From Rhizobium sp. Q54 (GTDB lineage: Bacteria; Pseudomonadota; Alphaproteobacteria; ATCC43930; CGMCC-115725), in NCBI GenBank assembly GCA_945861155.1, contig CAMATN010000015.1:1-55947 (forward strand): 55,947 nucleotides of DNA. Reading direction: 5' to 3'. The notes beneath the pieces are model-generated. The model saw nothing but the letters and a program-made list of their open reading frames with translations. It did no database searches and had not been told where the DNA came from. The position numbers and the translations under genes are program-made. Position 1 is the stretch's first letter. Every line of letters starts with the position of its first letter. Shown here one piece after another: positions 23,983 to 32,432 of this stretch.

Positions 23983-25020
23983 CTACAGGGTGAAGTCGGT
24001 TGGCTCGCGCCGCGGTGCTCCGTTCAGGTCGTGACGCAGGCGGGAAATGGTTTCGTAGACAGGGCGGCGAGCCCGATTGATGCCGCCCAGCGGGCGGTGC
24101 GCCTCGACGCAATGCCAGGGGGTGAAGGACAGATTTTCACAGAACACCCGCTGCTCGGCCGAATCGAAGCTTTGCGGTGGGATCGTGATCCTCGCGACCG
24201 GGACGAACGGAGCGGCATCCTCGTCCCAGACGATGGTGGGGTCCTCGATCGGCATGGTGTCGGGCCGTGCGCGCAACTGCACCATGAAATCGAAGGATGC
24301 GCTCGACTCGGCCAGATGGCTTGCCAGGTTGGCGCGCAGGAAGTCCGGCGACTCCGTGGCGGTAAACGGCGACGCCGCGCCCGCGGGCCGGGCGGAGTAT
24401 TTGCCGGCGGCACCGCCGAAACAGAAAGGGGTCATGCTCCAGTAGCGGATATTAAGGGGGTTGACCACGGCCTGGCGGGTGGTGGCGCGCGCGACGAACA
24501 GCTCGTGCAGCCGAAAATGGAACGGATTGAAGCCGGGAAAGAAGAAGCGCAAGGGATTCGAGGCGGCTTGGAAATCGACATAATCCGCGGCATTGCGGAC
24601 GAAGAATGCCGGGTGGTTGATCATCAGGAAGTCCTGCGTCGTCGACGGGCTTTGCGCGACCCCCATCAGCTTGATCGCCATGCCGCGACCATCGCCGACA
24701 GAATCGGGTTGTGGTGTCTCTGAGCCATTGGAAAATCGTACCCAGGCCTCAAAAGTGCGGGGCGCCGTGAAGACGCCGTTACGCAATGCAAGGGGCAGAT
24801 CATCGAGCACCCTGAATTCGGCTCGCAGGCATCCATGCGCCTTGGGATGCGCATCGCGGCGGGCGGGTTTGTTTGTCGCAGCGGCTGCGCGCACCCGATC
24901 CTCGATCGCTCGCACGATGATCCGTAGGGCATCGGCCTCGCCGGGGGGCACGATTTCGCCAGCGACGGGAGCATTCGCCTCGTCGGCGGGCCTTCCGGTG
25001 CCTGGGTCGTTCGTTGCCAT
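23983..25020 (-). CDS. Catalase-like heme protein (allene-oxide-synthase-like family)
   Basis: The 345-residue protein is shorter than a true catalase (about 480 or more). It keeps the catalase core: H62 in HPKAHGCLRAEFRV, VRFSNGS, GDGRGMAIKLMG, then DFLMINHPAFFVRN with N135, and the proximal tyrosine Y322 in RRPVYETIS (RxxxY, R318). These are the heme-site residues of catalases and catalase-related allene oxide synthases. The reduced size and the pairing with a cyclooxygenase-like gene suggest a fatty-acid hydroperoxide as substrate rather than hydrogen peroxide. Linker and tail regions differ from the large catalases. Function is inference from context. Confidence 0.8.
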   Translation of the reverse strand: MATNDPGTGRPADEANAPVAGEIVPPGEADALRIIVRAIEDRVRAAAATNKPARRDAHPKAHGCLRAEFRVLDDLPLALRNGVFTAPRTFEAWVRFSNGSETPQPDSVGDGRGMAIKLMGVAQSPSTTQDFLMINHPAFFVRNAADYVDFQAASNPLRFFFPGFNPFHFRLHELFVARATTRQAVVNPLNIRYWSMTPFCFGGAAGKYSARPAGAASPFTATESPDFLRANLASHLAESSASFDFMVQLRARPDTMPIEDPTIVWDEDAAPFVPVARITIPPQSFDSAEQRVFCENLSFTPWHCVEAHRPLGGINRARRPVYETISRLRHDLNGAPRREPTDFTL

Positions 25021-25282
25021 CGCCGCCTCGTCGGTTGTTTGCTTTTATGGCCGACCATCGCTTGACGCCCGTCTAAGTAGCATATTTCGATCCAATGCGC
25101 GCAATAAGTTATGGCGTGATGGCCAATTTATGGCCGACGCGCCGTGAGGGACACGCCAGCGATCGGCGGTCACGGGGCGGGCGTCCTTGTTCTTCGCCTG
25201 CACAAAGGCAAGACCGGCGCCGCGGAACCGGGAACAGCGCCGCGTTGTTCAACCGGTAGGTCCATCAATTGAGGATTGTGGG

Positions 25283-25474
25283 ATGGCGGACAATTCGAGC
25301 GGCAATGGCGGCTTGTATTTTATCGTCGGAGGGCTGGCGGTCGTCGTCGTGATCATCGTCGTGGTGATGACCGGCGGCATACCGTTCGTCAGTGGCGGCG
25401 GCGGCGGCGGCGGTGGCGGCAAGAGCGTTAACGTTACTATCGAAGCTCCGAAGGCACCGGCAGCCGCGAAGTAA
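25283..25474 (+). CDS. Small membrane protein with poly-Gly segment
   Basis: The ATG at 25283 (MADNSSGNGGLYFIV) gives 63 residues. One transmembrane helix (LYFIVGGLAVVVVIIVVVMT, about 11-30) is followed by IPFVSG and nine consecutive glycines, then KSVNVTIEAPKAPAAAK. The N-terminus is polar and probably cytoplasmic. Nothing similar is known to me, but small Gly-rich membrane peptides of this style recur in alphaproteobacteria. It lies alone between the heme-protein operon and the aldolase. The polar head with a Val-rich helix makes coding likely. Confidence 0.6.
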   Translation: MADNSSGNGGLYFIVGGLAVVVVIIVVVMTGGIPFVSGGGGGGGGGKSVNVTIEAPKAPAAAK

Positions 25475-25599
25475 CCCGCGCGCCCCGCTCACGGGCGCGG
25501 CGCATCCTCCCGTTACATCCCCGTTACCGCGGGCGCTTGACTTCCGCCGGGTTAGCTGGCGGGATCGGCCGAGCTTGATGCGGCTTATTGGAGGATCGG

Positions 25600-26394
25600 A
25601 TGGCGCGGGCGAACGGAGTGCGGGAAATTTGGGCGTCGGGCAAGGCCGTCGTCAACAGCTGGTGCGGCGTGTCGTCGAGCTTTTCGGCCGAGGTCATGGC
25701 GCATGCCGGCTTTGATTCGCTGGTCGTCGACATGCAGCACGGCATGATCGACTACCAGCTGATGGTGACGATGCTGCAGGCGATCTCGACCACCAATACG
25801 GTGCCCTTGGTGCGGGTGCCGTGGAACGACCCGGCGCACATCCAGAAATCGCTCGATGCCGGCGCCTACGGCATCATCTGCCCGATGGTCAACAACCGCG
25901 CCGAGGCCGAGAAATTCGTCGGCTCGTGCCGCTACGCGCCGCTCGGCTATAGGAGTTCGGGGCCGATCCGCGCCTCGCTCTATGGCGGCGCCGATTACCA
26001 CATGAAGGCGAACGACATCGTGCTCGCCTTCGGCATGATCGAAACGCAGGAAGCGCTCGACAATCTCGACGAGATCCTGTCGGTCAAGGGATTGGACGCG
26101 ATCTATGTCGGCCCGTCCGACCTGTCGATCTCGCTTGGCTACAACCCGGGCGGCGACAAGCCCGACGAGTGGATGATGGTGGCGCTGAAGAAAATCCTCG
26201 ACGCCTGCAAGCGCCATAAGGTCCAACCCGGCATCCATTGCGGCGCGCCGGCCTACGCCAAGCAGATGATCGCGATGGGCTTCACCTTCGTCACGGTCGG
26301 CGGCGACACCCGCTTCCTGACAATGGGCGCCGCCGCCACCGTCGCCGACATGCGCGACGCCCCCCGCCCGGCCGGCAGCAGCAGCCCGTACTGA
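25600..26394 (+). CDS. HpaI/HpcH-type aldolase
   Basis: A GGAGGA ribosome site (25590) and the ATG at 25600 give 264 residues. The TIM-barrel motifs are visible: LVVDMQHGMIDYQLM (about 41-55), PLVRVPWNDPAHIQKSLDAG, AFGMIETQEALDN with the metal-binding glutamate, and AIYVGPSDLSISLG with the metal-binding aspartate. Family members cleave 4-hydroxy-2-oxo acids or CoA esters such as 4-hydroxy-2-oxoheptanedioate, giving pyruvate or a CoA product, typically after ring cleavage. It is unlinked to the dioxygenase cluster. Downstream lies only the wreck of a transposase. Confidence 0.85.
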   Translation: MARANGVREIWASGKAVVNSWCGVSSSFSAEVMAHAGFDSLVVDMQHGMIDYQLMVTMLQAISTTNTVPLVRVPWNDPAHIQKSLDAGAYGIICPMVNNRAEAEKFVGSCRYAPLGYRSSGPIRASLYGGADYHMKANDIVLAFGMIETQEALDNLDEILSVKGLDAIYVGPSDLSISLGYNPGGDKPDEWMMVALKKILDACKRHKVQPGIHCGAPAYAKQMIAMGFTFVTVGGDTRFLTMGAAATVADMRDAPRPAGSSSPY

Positions 26395-26540
26395 GCCGGC
26401 GAGCGCCCCCCGCCCAACCCTCCCCGGCTTGCGCGCGGCTGTCCGGGGAATAAAATGCGGTTGCAAGCTGATACTTTAGGTCAACCAGAGGTATCCCATG
26501 GCCGGGCTTGTCCACACGGCAGTCCGGTTCAGTTTGGGTC

Positions 26541-26857
26541 CCATTGGAGCGCCATTTGAGCTGGATTGAAAGGGGACAGCTCGATCGCCCGGCGGCGCTT
26601 GTAGAGATCGGCGATTTGTCGGGCGTTGGCGTCGCGGCACCGGCAGTTCCGCGACCAAGGTCAGCGGGGTGTTGGATTTGAAGCGGGTGACGATGCGGCA
26701 TTGCGCCTTGTCGAGCTTGGCCCACCAGCCTGCCCCGGCGCAGGCCGGGATCGCCCCCGGGATCGTAGATCAGGTGCGCCTTGGCGCCGCAGGCCAGGCC
26801 GGCGACGATCTCGCGCAAAGCGAGCCACGGGATATGCTTCAGAACTCCGTGAAACAC
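26541..26857 (-). pseudogene. Degenerate IS4-family transposase
   Basis: On the reverse strand, fragments of an IS4-type (DUF4372) transposase appear in successive frames: FHGVLKHIPW (N-terminus), LREIVAGL, CGAKAHLIYDP, WWAKLDKAQCRIVTRFKSNT, LTLVAELPVP, then QIADLYKRRRAIELSPF at the end. About half the gene is missing between these blocks and frames shift repeatedly, so no protein is made. A fragment with three mismatches of its 3' end lies at 30041-30076. It borders the stop of the EmrA-like gene, where an inner-membrane partner would be expected. The rest of the gap (26395-26540 and 26858-26894) holds palindromic remnants only. Confidence 0.8.
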
Positions 26858-26894
26858 CGTATTCTGACGGGGCGTCTAATGCTGTTGGTGCCCA

Positions 26895-28067
26895 TCACCG
26901 TTGCGCCTCGACCGTCCGGCCGACGCCGAACAGCCCGGCGCTCTTCTGCTGGATCCAGACGAGCCATGGCCGCCGATGGTGGGTATCGACCTCGACCGTG
27001 GCGCTTAGCCCGGCATGAAGCGGCAGCTTCGGGTTGGTGCTGTCGAGCGTGAGGCGCACCGGCAGACGCTGTACGACCTTGACCCAGTTGCCGGTGGCGT
27101 TCTCGGCGGGCAGCAGCGAAAACGTCAGACCGGTGCCGGGGCTCAGGCTTTGTACGGTGGCGTTGAGCACGGTCCCCGGATAGGTGTCGATCTCGATCGT
27201 CGCCCGCTGACCCGGCCGCATATGGGTCAGCTCGGTCTCCTTGAAGTTCGCCTCGACCCAGATCCGGTCCGAAACGATCGAGAACACCGGCGTCGACGCC
27301 GTGGCGTATGAGCCGACTTGAAGCTGCTCGACCTTGGTGACGGTGCCGCTGTCGTGCGCGCGCACGATCGTATGGGACAACTCAAGCTGGGCCTTGTCGA
27401 GCGCGGCTTGGGCGCGCTGCACCGAGGGGTGCCGGTCGACCGCGAGGTTGGGGTTGCCGCCGAGCTGGGCCAGCATATTGGCCAGGTCGCTCTGGGCCGA
27501 CGCCGCCTTCTGGCGGGCCACCTGCATCGCGTTCTGCACTTGATCGAAGGTCGAGCGCGCCGCAACCCCGCTCGCGGCGAGCTGGCGCTGGCGCTCGTGT
27601 TCCCGCTGCTGATAGGCGAGCGTCTCTTCCGCCGCCTTGGCGTCGGCGATCTTTTGGCTGTAGGTCGCCTGCAACGCCTGGACCTGGAGTCGCGCCGCGG
27701 CAAGCTGCGCGGTGGCATCCTCGACGGCAATGCGGTACGGCCGGTCGTCGAGCCGAAACAATACCTCACCCGGCGAGACGCGTGCGTTGTCGCGCACCGC
27801 GACCGCGACCACCCGGCCCGAAATATCGGCGCTGACCATCGTGCGCGCCGCCTGAACATAGGCGTCGTCGGTCGAGACATAGCGGCCGCTCGTCAGATAC
27901 CACCAGGCGCCGGCGAGCAGCACGACGATCGGGCCGGCCAGCATCATAGGCATGCGCAGGCGCTGACGCAGCGGGCGAGACGATCGCGATGCCAGGGTCG
28001 GGTCGCGACCCCCGAAAACGCGCCGGAACCCGCGTGACGGTACGTCCGGTTCGGTGGAGGTCGTCAC
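26895..28067 (-). CDS. EmrA/HlyD-type membrane-fusion protein
   Basis: A 390-residue adaptor protein of a tripartite efflux or secretion system. A cytoplasmic N-terminus (about 1-38) precedes one transmembrane helix (about 41-60, MLAGPIVVLLAGAWWYL). A beta/lipoyl half (SADISGRVVAVAVRDNARVS) and a long alpha hairpin (about 110-200) follow. The closing lipoyl half is IVRAHDSGTVTKVEQLQVGS and the beta-barrel has RPGQRATIEIDTYPGTVLNA. It begins in ATGA overlap with a MarR gene, the usual emrRAB order, but the permease (EmrB) is absent, replaced by the IS4 wreck. It may be a relic or use another permease. Confidence 0.85.
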   Translation of the reverse strand: MTTSTEPDVPSRGFRRVFGGRDPTLASRSSRPLRQRLRMPMMLAGPIVVLLAGAWWYLTSGRYVSTDDAYVQAARTMVSADISGRVVAVAVRDNARVSPGEVLFRLDDRPYRIAVEDATAQLAAARLQVQALQATYSQKIADAKAAEETLAYQQREHERQRQLAASGVAARSTFDQVQNAMQVARQKAASAQSDLANMLAQLGGNPNLAVDRHPSVQRAQAALDKAQLELSHTIVRAHDSGTVTKVEQLQVGSYATASTPVFSIVSDRIWVEANFKETELTHMRPGQRATIEIDTYPGTVLNATVQSLSPGTGLTFSLLPAENATGNWVKVVQRLPVRLTLDSTNPKLPLHAGLSATVEVDTHHRRPWLVWIQQKSAGLFGVGRTVEAQR

Positions 28068-28690
28068 CGTGCGGCCTCAACCGCCGGGAGCGGCGCGTCG
28101 GTCGGTTCGGCCAACGCTCCCCCGGTCAATGCTCCCCCGGTCAGGGCCCGAGCCGATCCTCGCGCCGCCGTTCGAGCCGCGCCGCGTGGCGACGACAGGC
28201 TCCCCGGGTCGTCGCCGGCATCGACCGGCACCCGTTCGGACAGGGTGCCGTGCACCCGCCCTAACAGGTCGATCAGCTGTTTCGCCTCGGCGGGGGACAG
28301 CCCGACCAGCGCCTCGTCGCGCGTTTCGTTCGCCACGTCCCAGATTCGCCCGAGGATCGGACGCGCCTTCGCCGTCAGGAACAAGCGGCGCGCCCGCCGG
28401 TCGGCCGGATCGGGGCGGCGCTCGATCCACCCGGCTTCTTCCATACGGTCGATCTGCCGGACCAGCGTCATCGGCCGGATTTCAAGAAGGTCGGCGAGGC
28501 CGGCTTGGTTGATGCCCTCATTGCGGGTCAGATAGCCCAGAGTGCGGCATTGCGCCCGGGTCAGGCCGAGCCGGTTCCCGTTCTGGGAGAACCGACGCCC
28601 GAACAGGCGCGCGACATCGTTGACGAGAAACCCGAAACTGCGGTCCAGGTCCAATGATCCACCCCCGGAATAGCACGCCAGGCTGATCAT
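28064..28690 (-). CDS. MarR-family regulator of the EmrA-like gene
   Basis: The product has up to 208 residues. A TTG at 28654 with a GGGGGTGG site before it is an alternative start that would remove 12 residues. The winged helix covers about 45-110 (CRTLGYLTRNEGINQAGLAD, MTLVRQIDRMEEAGWIERRP and RRARRLFLT). The C-terminal tail (about 165-208) is Gly/Ala/Ser-rich and probably disordered. It is co-translated with the EmrA-like gene, as in emrR-emrA systems, and should repress it until a ligand binds. The upstream stretch has the near-palindrome GATA-A-TATC (28694-28702), a candidate operator. Confidence 0.8.
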   Translation of the reverse strand: MISLACYSGGGSLDLDRSFGFLVNDVARLFGRRFSQNGNRLGLTRAQCRTLGYLTRNEGINQAGLADLLEIRPMTLVRQIDRMEEAGWIERRPDPADRRARRLFLTAKARPILGRIWDVANETRDEALVGLSPAEAKQLIDLLGRVHGTLSERVPVDAGDDPGSLSSPRGAARTAARGSARALTGGALTGGALAEPTDAPLPAVEAAR

Positions 28691-28875
28691 AAGGAGATAA
28701 TATCATTTCATCCCCGCGCCCATAGGCTCGGGCGGAGGGCTGGTCTACGCGAATGCGATGGCTTGACCGGAGCCGCGAGGACGGGGTTCTCACCGCCCCG
28801 CGATTGCCCCGCGATTGACCGCCGTTCGGATCAGCCGCTATCGATGACTGATTGGCAGTCTCCGGCCAGCAAATT

Positions 28876-30006
28876 TCATTTTCCGGTGGGCTGGCCGCGG
28901 CGCGCTTTTTCCTGAAAGTACGGGATTATCTGCTCGCCGAAGAGGCGGAGGGTGTGCAGCACTTCCTGGTGCGTCGCCGGGCCGATGGCGCACAATAAAA
29001 ACACCTCCTCGATGCCCAAGGCTTCGTACATTTCGAGGAACCGGATGCAGTCCGCCGGCGTGCCGACGCAGAACGAATTGCCCTGCTCGCGCACCTGCCG
29101 CGGCGTCGGCTCCCCCGGATGCGGCCCGCTGGCGAGGCGCTGATCGCGCGCGTAATAGCCCTGGTAATCCGGCGGCACGGTGGTCGGATCGTAGTCGCGC
29201 CACACCAGGCGGGCGCGCTCGCGCTGCTGCTCGATATACCAGCCGACGAGTTCGGTCCCGCGTTCGGCGACGACAGCCGGATCCTCATGGCAAAAGCCCG
29301 CGGTCATCAACGCGGCGCGGCGGTTCGGCGCCGCCCCGTTGTTCGGCGCGGCCGTCCCCAGCGCCTCCTGATAGAGCGCCATCAGCTGCTCGACGCGGCC
29401 GGGGCCGCCCTCGCTGCCGAACAATCCGCCCATTCCCAGGCTGCCGGTCAGCCGCGCCGTCTCGTCGCTGCCGCAGGCGGACCACAGCGGCGGGTGCGGC
29501 TGTTGCACCGGCTTCGGCAGCACCTCCCGGCGCGGGATCTGGTAATAGGTCCCGTCATACGAGACCTCCTCCTGGGTCCAGATGCGCGGCAGCAGATCGG
29601 CAAATTCGAGCCACATGCCGCGGGTGTCGCGCAGATCCGCCCCGTACGGGGTCAGCTGGTAGGGATAGCCAGTCCGGCCCAGCCCGACATCGACGCGGCC
29701 GTGGCTCAGGATGTCGAGCGTCGCCATGCGCGCCGCCACGTGCAGCGGATGGTGGATCGGGGCCAGCACGACGCCGATGCCGAGGCGGATACGGCTGGTG
29801 CGCTGGCTGACCGCGGCGAGGGTCAGGTCCGGGGCGCTGTTATGCGACCACACCGGGCGGAAATGATGCTCCGAGAACCACACGCTCTCGAAACCCTGCT
29901 GTTCGGCGTAGGGAATTTGCTCCAGCGCCTCGTAGATGCGCTGGGATTCGCTGGAGCGGGTCCACGGTTTGGGAACTTGAATTTGATAGAACAGGCCAAT
30001 TCTCAC
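28876..30006 (-). CDS. Luciferase-like flavin-dependent monooxygenase (LLM class)
   Basis: A GTG start preceded by CAGGAGGC gives 376 residues. The beta-alpha barrel signature is clear: IGLFYQIQVPKPW at the N-terminus, GFESVWFSEHHF and the nucleotide loop LGIGVVLAPIHHPLHVAARM, GRVDVGLGRTGYPYQ and the C-terminal SFCVGTPADCIRFLEMY. FMN or F420 would bind the barrel top. These enzymes hydroxylate or oxidise diverse substrates, usually with a flavin reductase elsewhere. Its neighbour, the thiolase gene, is divergent. A 36-base match to the IS4 remnant lies just upstream. Substrate unknown. Confidence 0.85.
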   Translation of the reverse strand: MRIGLFYQIQVPKPWTRSSESQRIYEALEQIPYAEQQGFESVWFSEHHFRPVWSHNSAPDLTLAAVSQRTSRIRLGIGVVLAPIHHPLHVAARMATLDILSHGRVDVGLGRTGYPYQLTPYGADLRDTRGMWLEFADLLPRIWTQEEVSYDGTYYQIPRREVLPKPVQQPHPPLWSACGSDETARLTGSLGMGGLFGSEGGPGRVEQLMALYQEALGTAAPNNGAAPNRRAALMTAGFCHEDPAVVAERGTELVGWYIEQQRERARLVWRDYDPTTVPPDYQGYYARDQRLASGPHPGEPTPRQVREQGNSFCVGTPADCIRFLEMYEALGIEEVFLLCAIGPATHQEVLHTLRLFGEQIIPYFQEKARRGQPTGK

Positions 30007-30040
30007 GCGACTGCCTCCTGCGGACCGGTTCCGGCGGGTT

Positions 30041-30076
30041 CCATTGGAGCGCCATTCAAGCCGGATTGAAAGGGGG
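30041..30076. repeat. IS4-remnant fragment
   Basis: This stretch (CCATTGGAGCGCCATTCAAG and following) matches 26541-26576 with three differences. It is the 3' end of the IS4-type transposase, stranded upstream of the flavin monooxygenase gene without the rest of the element. It shows the element family was once present at two places here, or that a rearrangement separated its parts. Confidence 0.7.
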
Positions 30077-30178
30077 GCTGTCGGGGTTGGAGGAGCCGAT
30101 GCGCATTTCCCATATCAGCGTGGAGCGCCGCGTCGCGGGTTGCTATCGTCGCGGCCGGCGCAGGCTGAGGAGGGTCGG

Positions 30179-31348
30179 ATGACCGGGTGCATCGTCGGGT
30201 GGGCGCATACCAAGTTCGGCAAGCATGACGGACGCGACGTCGAATCGCTGATCGTCGAGGTCGCGCAGGGCGCGCTCGCCGATGCCGGGGTGGCGGCGGC
30301 CGACATCGACCAGGTCTTTCTCGGCACGATGAACGGCGGTTTCGTCAAGCAGGAGTTCCCGGCCTCGCTGGTGTTCCAGGCCGACCCGGCATTCCGCTTC
30401 AAGCCGGCGACACGGGTCGAGAACGCCTGCGCCACCGGCTCGGCGGCGATCCACATGGGGTTGAACACGATCGCCGCCGGCAAGGCGCGCCTCGTGCTGG
30501 TGGTCGGGGTCGAGAAGATGACTGAGGTCGGCGGCGCCGAAATCAACGATTTGCTGTTGCGCGCCTCGTACCGCAAGGAAGAGGACCAGATCGAGGGCGG
30601 CTTCGCCGGCATCTTCGGCCAGATCGCGCAAAAGTATTTCCAGCGCTACGGCGACCAGTCGGACGCGCTGGCGCGCATCGCCGCGAAAAACCACAAGAAC
30701 GGCGTCGCCAACCCATTGGCCCAGATGCGCCGCGATCTCGGCTACGAGTTCTGCCGCAATGTGTCGGACAAGAACCCGCTGGTCGCCGGTCCCTTGAAGC
30801 GCACCGATTGCTCGCTGGTGTCGGACGGCGCCGCTGCGGTCGTGCTCGCCGACACCCAGACCGCCCTCGCCATGAAGAAGGCGGTGGCGTTCCGCGCCGC
30901 CGAGCAGGTCAACGATTTCCTCCCGATGAGCCGCCGCGACATCCTCGCCTTCGACGGGCCCGCGCTGGCCTGGAAGAAGGCGCTGGAATCGGCCCGGCTC
31001 GGCCTCGACGACCTCGACCTCGTGGAGACGCATGATTGTTTCACGATCGCCGAGCTGATCGAGTACGAGGCGATGGGGCTGACCCCCAGAGGCGAGGGCG
31101 CCCGCGCGATCCTCGAAGGCTGGACCGAGAAAGACGGCAAATTGCCGATCAACCCATCGGGCGGGCTCAAATCGAAGGGCCATCCGGTCGGCGCGACCGG
31201 CGTCTCGATGCATGTGCTGGCCGCGATGCAGGTTACGGGGCAAGCCGGCGACATGCAGATCCCGAACGCCGCGCTCGCCGGCATCATGAACATGGGCGGC
31301 GCCGCGGTCGCCAATTTCGTCAGCATCCTCGAACCGCTTCGGACGTAG
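30179..31348 (+). CDS. Thiolase / acetyl-CoA acetyltransferase family
   Basis: The ATG at 30179 follows GAGGAGGG and gives 389 residues. The active-site cysteine sits in VENACATGSAAIHMGL (about C86). The C-terminal active-site block is NPSGGLKSKGHPVGATGVSM with the catalytic histidine, and ETHDCFTIAELIEYEAMG precedes it. This pattern belongs to the SCP-x/thiolase-like group, which may degrade side chains of sterols or aromatic acids. Any beta-ketoacyl-CoA could be cleaved. The AcuI-like gene follows after 32 bases, so both are probably transcribed together. Confidence 0.85.
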   Translation: MTGCIVGWAHTKFGKHDGRDVESLIVEVAQGALADAGVAAADIDQVFLGTMNGGFVKQEFPASLVFQADPAFRFKPATRVENACATGSAAIHMGLNTIAAGKARLVLVVGVEKMTEVGGAEINDLLLRASYRKEEDQIEGGFAGIFGQIAQKYFQRYGDQSDALARIAAKNHKNGVANPLAQMRRDLGYEFCRNVSDKNPLVAGPLKRTDCSLVSDGAAAVVLADTQTALAMKKAVAFRAAEQVNDFLPMSRRDILAFDGPALAWKKALESARLGLDDLDLVETHDCFTIAELIEYEAMGLTPRGEGARAILEGWTEKDGKLPINPSGGLKSKGHPVGATGVSMHVLAAMQVTGQAGDMQIPNAALAGIMNMGGAAVANFVSILEPLRT

Positions 31349-31380
31349 CGACGAATGACAGCCGAAAGAAGGTGTCGAGC

Positions 31381-32373
31381 ATGAGTACCTTCCGCGCCTT
31401 GGTGCTCCATGAAGAAGCCGGCAAAATCGTGCCGCGCCTCGAGAGCGTCGACGATTCGCGACTCCCGGCGGGCGAGGTCACGGTCGCGGTCGAGTATTCG
31501 ACGCTGAACTACAAGGACGGCATGGTCCTGCAGGGGCAGGGCCGGCTGGTGCGCCAATACCCGCATGTGCCCGGAATCGATTTCGCCGGCACGGTCGAGC
31601 GCTCCGATTCGCCCGAGTTCCGGGCGGGAGACCCGGTGATCCTGACCGGCTGGCGGGTCGGCGAATCACAATGGGGCGGCTATGCCGAGCGGGCGCGGGT
31701 CAAGGCCGATTACCTGGTGCGCCGGCCGGAGCGGCTGAGCGCGCGCCAGGCGATGGCGATCGGCACCGCCGGGTTTACCGCGATGCTGGCGACGATCGCG
31801 CTCGAACGGCACGGCCTCGCGCCTGCCAACGGCGAGGTGTTGGTAACGGGCGCCGGCGGCGGGGTCGGCAGCATCGCGGTGGCGCTGCTGGCGGCGCTCG
31901 GCTACCGGGTCGCCGCATCGACCGGCCGGCCCGAATTGCGCGACTATCTGGAGGGGCTTGGCGCCGCCGAGCTGATCGAGCGCGCCGCGCTCGCGGCGCC
32001 GCCCAGCCGCCCGCTCGATCGCGAGCGCTGGGCCGGGGCGATCGACGCGGTCGGCGGCAACACTCTCGCCACGATCCTGACCCAGCTTAAATACCGCGCC
32101 AGCGTCGCCGCCTGCGGGCTGGCCGGCGGCAGCGAATTGCCGGCCAGTGTGCTCCCGTTCCTGCTGCGCGGGGTCAACCTGCTCGGCATCGATTCGGTCA
32201 TGTGCCCGCGCGACGAGCGCACCCTGGCGTGGGACCGGCTCGCCCGCGACCTGCCGCTCGACCGCCTCGACCGGATGACCGAGATCGTCGCGCTCGCCGG
32301 ACTGCCCGCTCTGGCGCCCCGCATCCTCAGGGGCGAGGTGCGCGGCCGCATCGTGGTCAGCCTCGCGAACTAA
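31381..32373 (+). CDS. AcuI/YhdH-like acrylyl-CoA reductase (MDR family)
   Basis: The ATG at 31381 gives 330 residues, of the zinc-independent medium-chain reductase type. The N-terminal substrate domain contains STLNYKDGMVLQGQGRLVR and YPHVPGIDFAGTVERSD, and the NADPH motif is VTGAGGGVGSIAVALLAALG. The middle part GWRVGESQWGGYAERARVKA matches the YhdH/AcuI subfamily closely. AcuI reduces acrylyl-CoA to propionyl-CoA with NADPH, detoxifying acrylate from DMSP or lactate. The link with a thiolase suggests propionate or short-chain acyl-CoA metabolism. The assignment to that exact substrate is likely but unproven. Confidence 0.8.
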   Translation: MSTFRALVLHEEAGKIVPRLESVDDSRLPAGEVTVAVEYSTLNYKDGMVLQGQGRLVRQYPHVPGIDFAGTVERSDSPEFRAGDPVILTGWRVGESQWGGYAERARVKADYLVRRPERLSARQAMAIGTAGFTAMLATIALERHGLAPANGEVLVTGAGGGVGSIAVALLAALGYRVAASTGRPELRDYLEGLGAAELIERAALAAPPSRPLDRERWAGAIDAVGGNTLATILTQLKYRASVAACGLAGGSELPASVLPFLLRGVNLLGIDSVMCPRDERTLAWDRLARDLPLDRLDRMTEIVALAGLPALAPRILRGEVRGRIVVSLAN

Positions 32374-32432
32374 AGTCGGGGACCAGTTCGCGCCTGCCGG
32401 CGTTCGCACATTGGCCGGCTGAGGTGCAAGAC

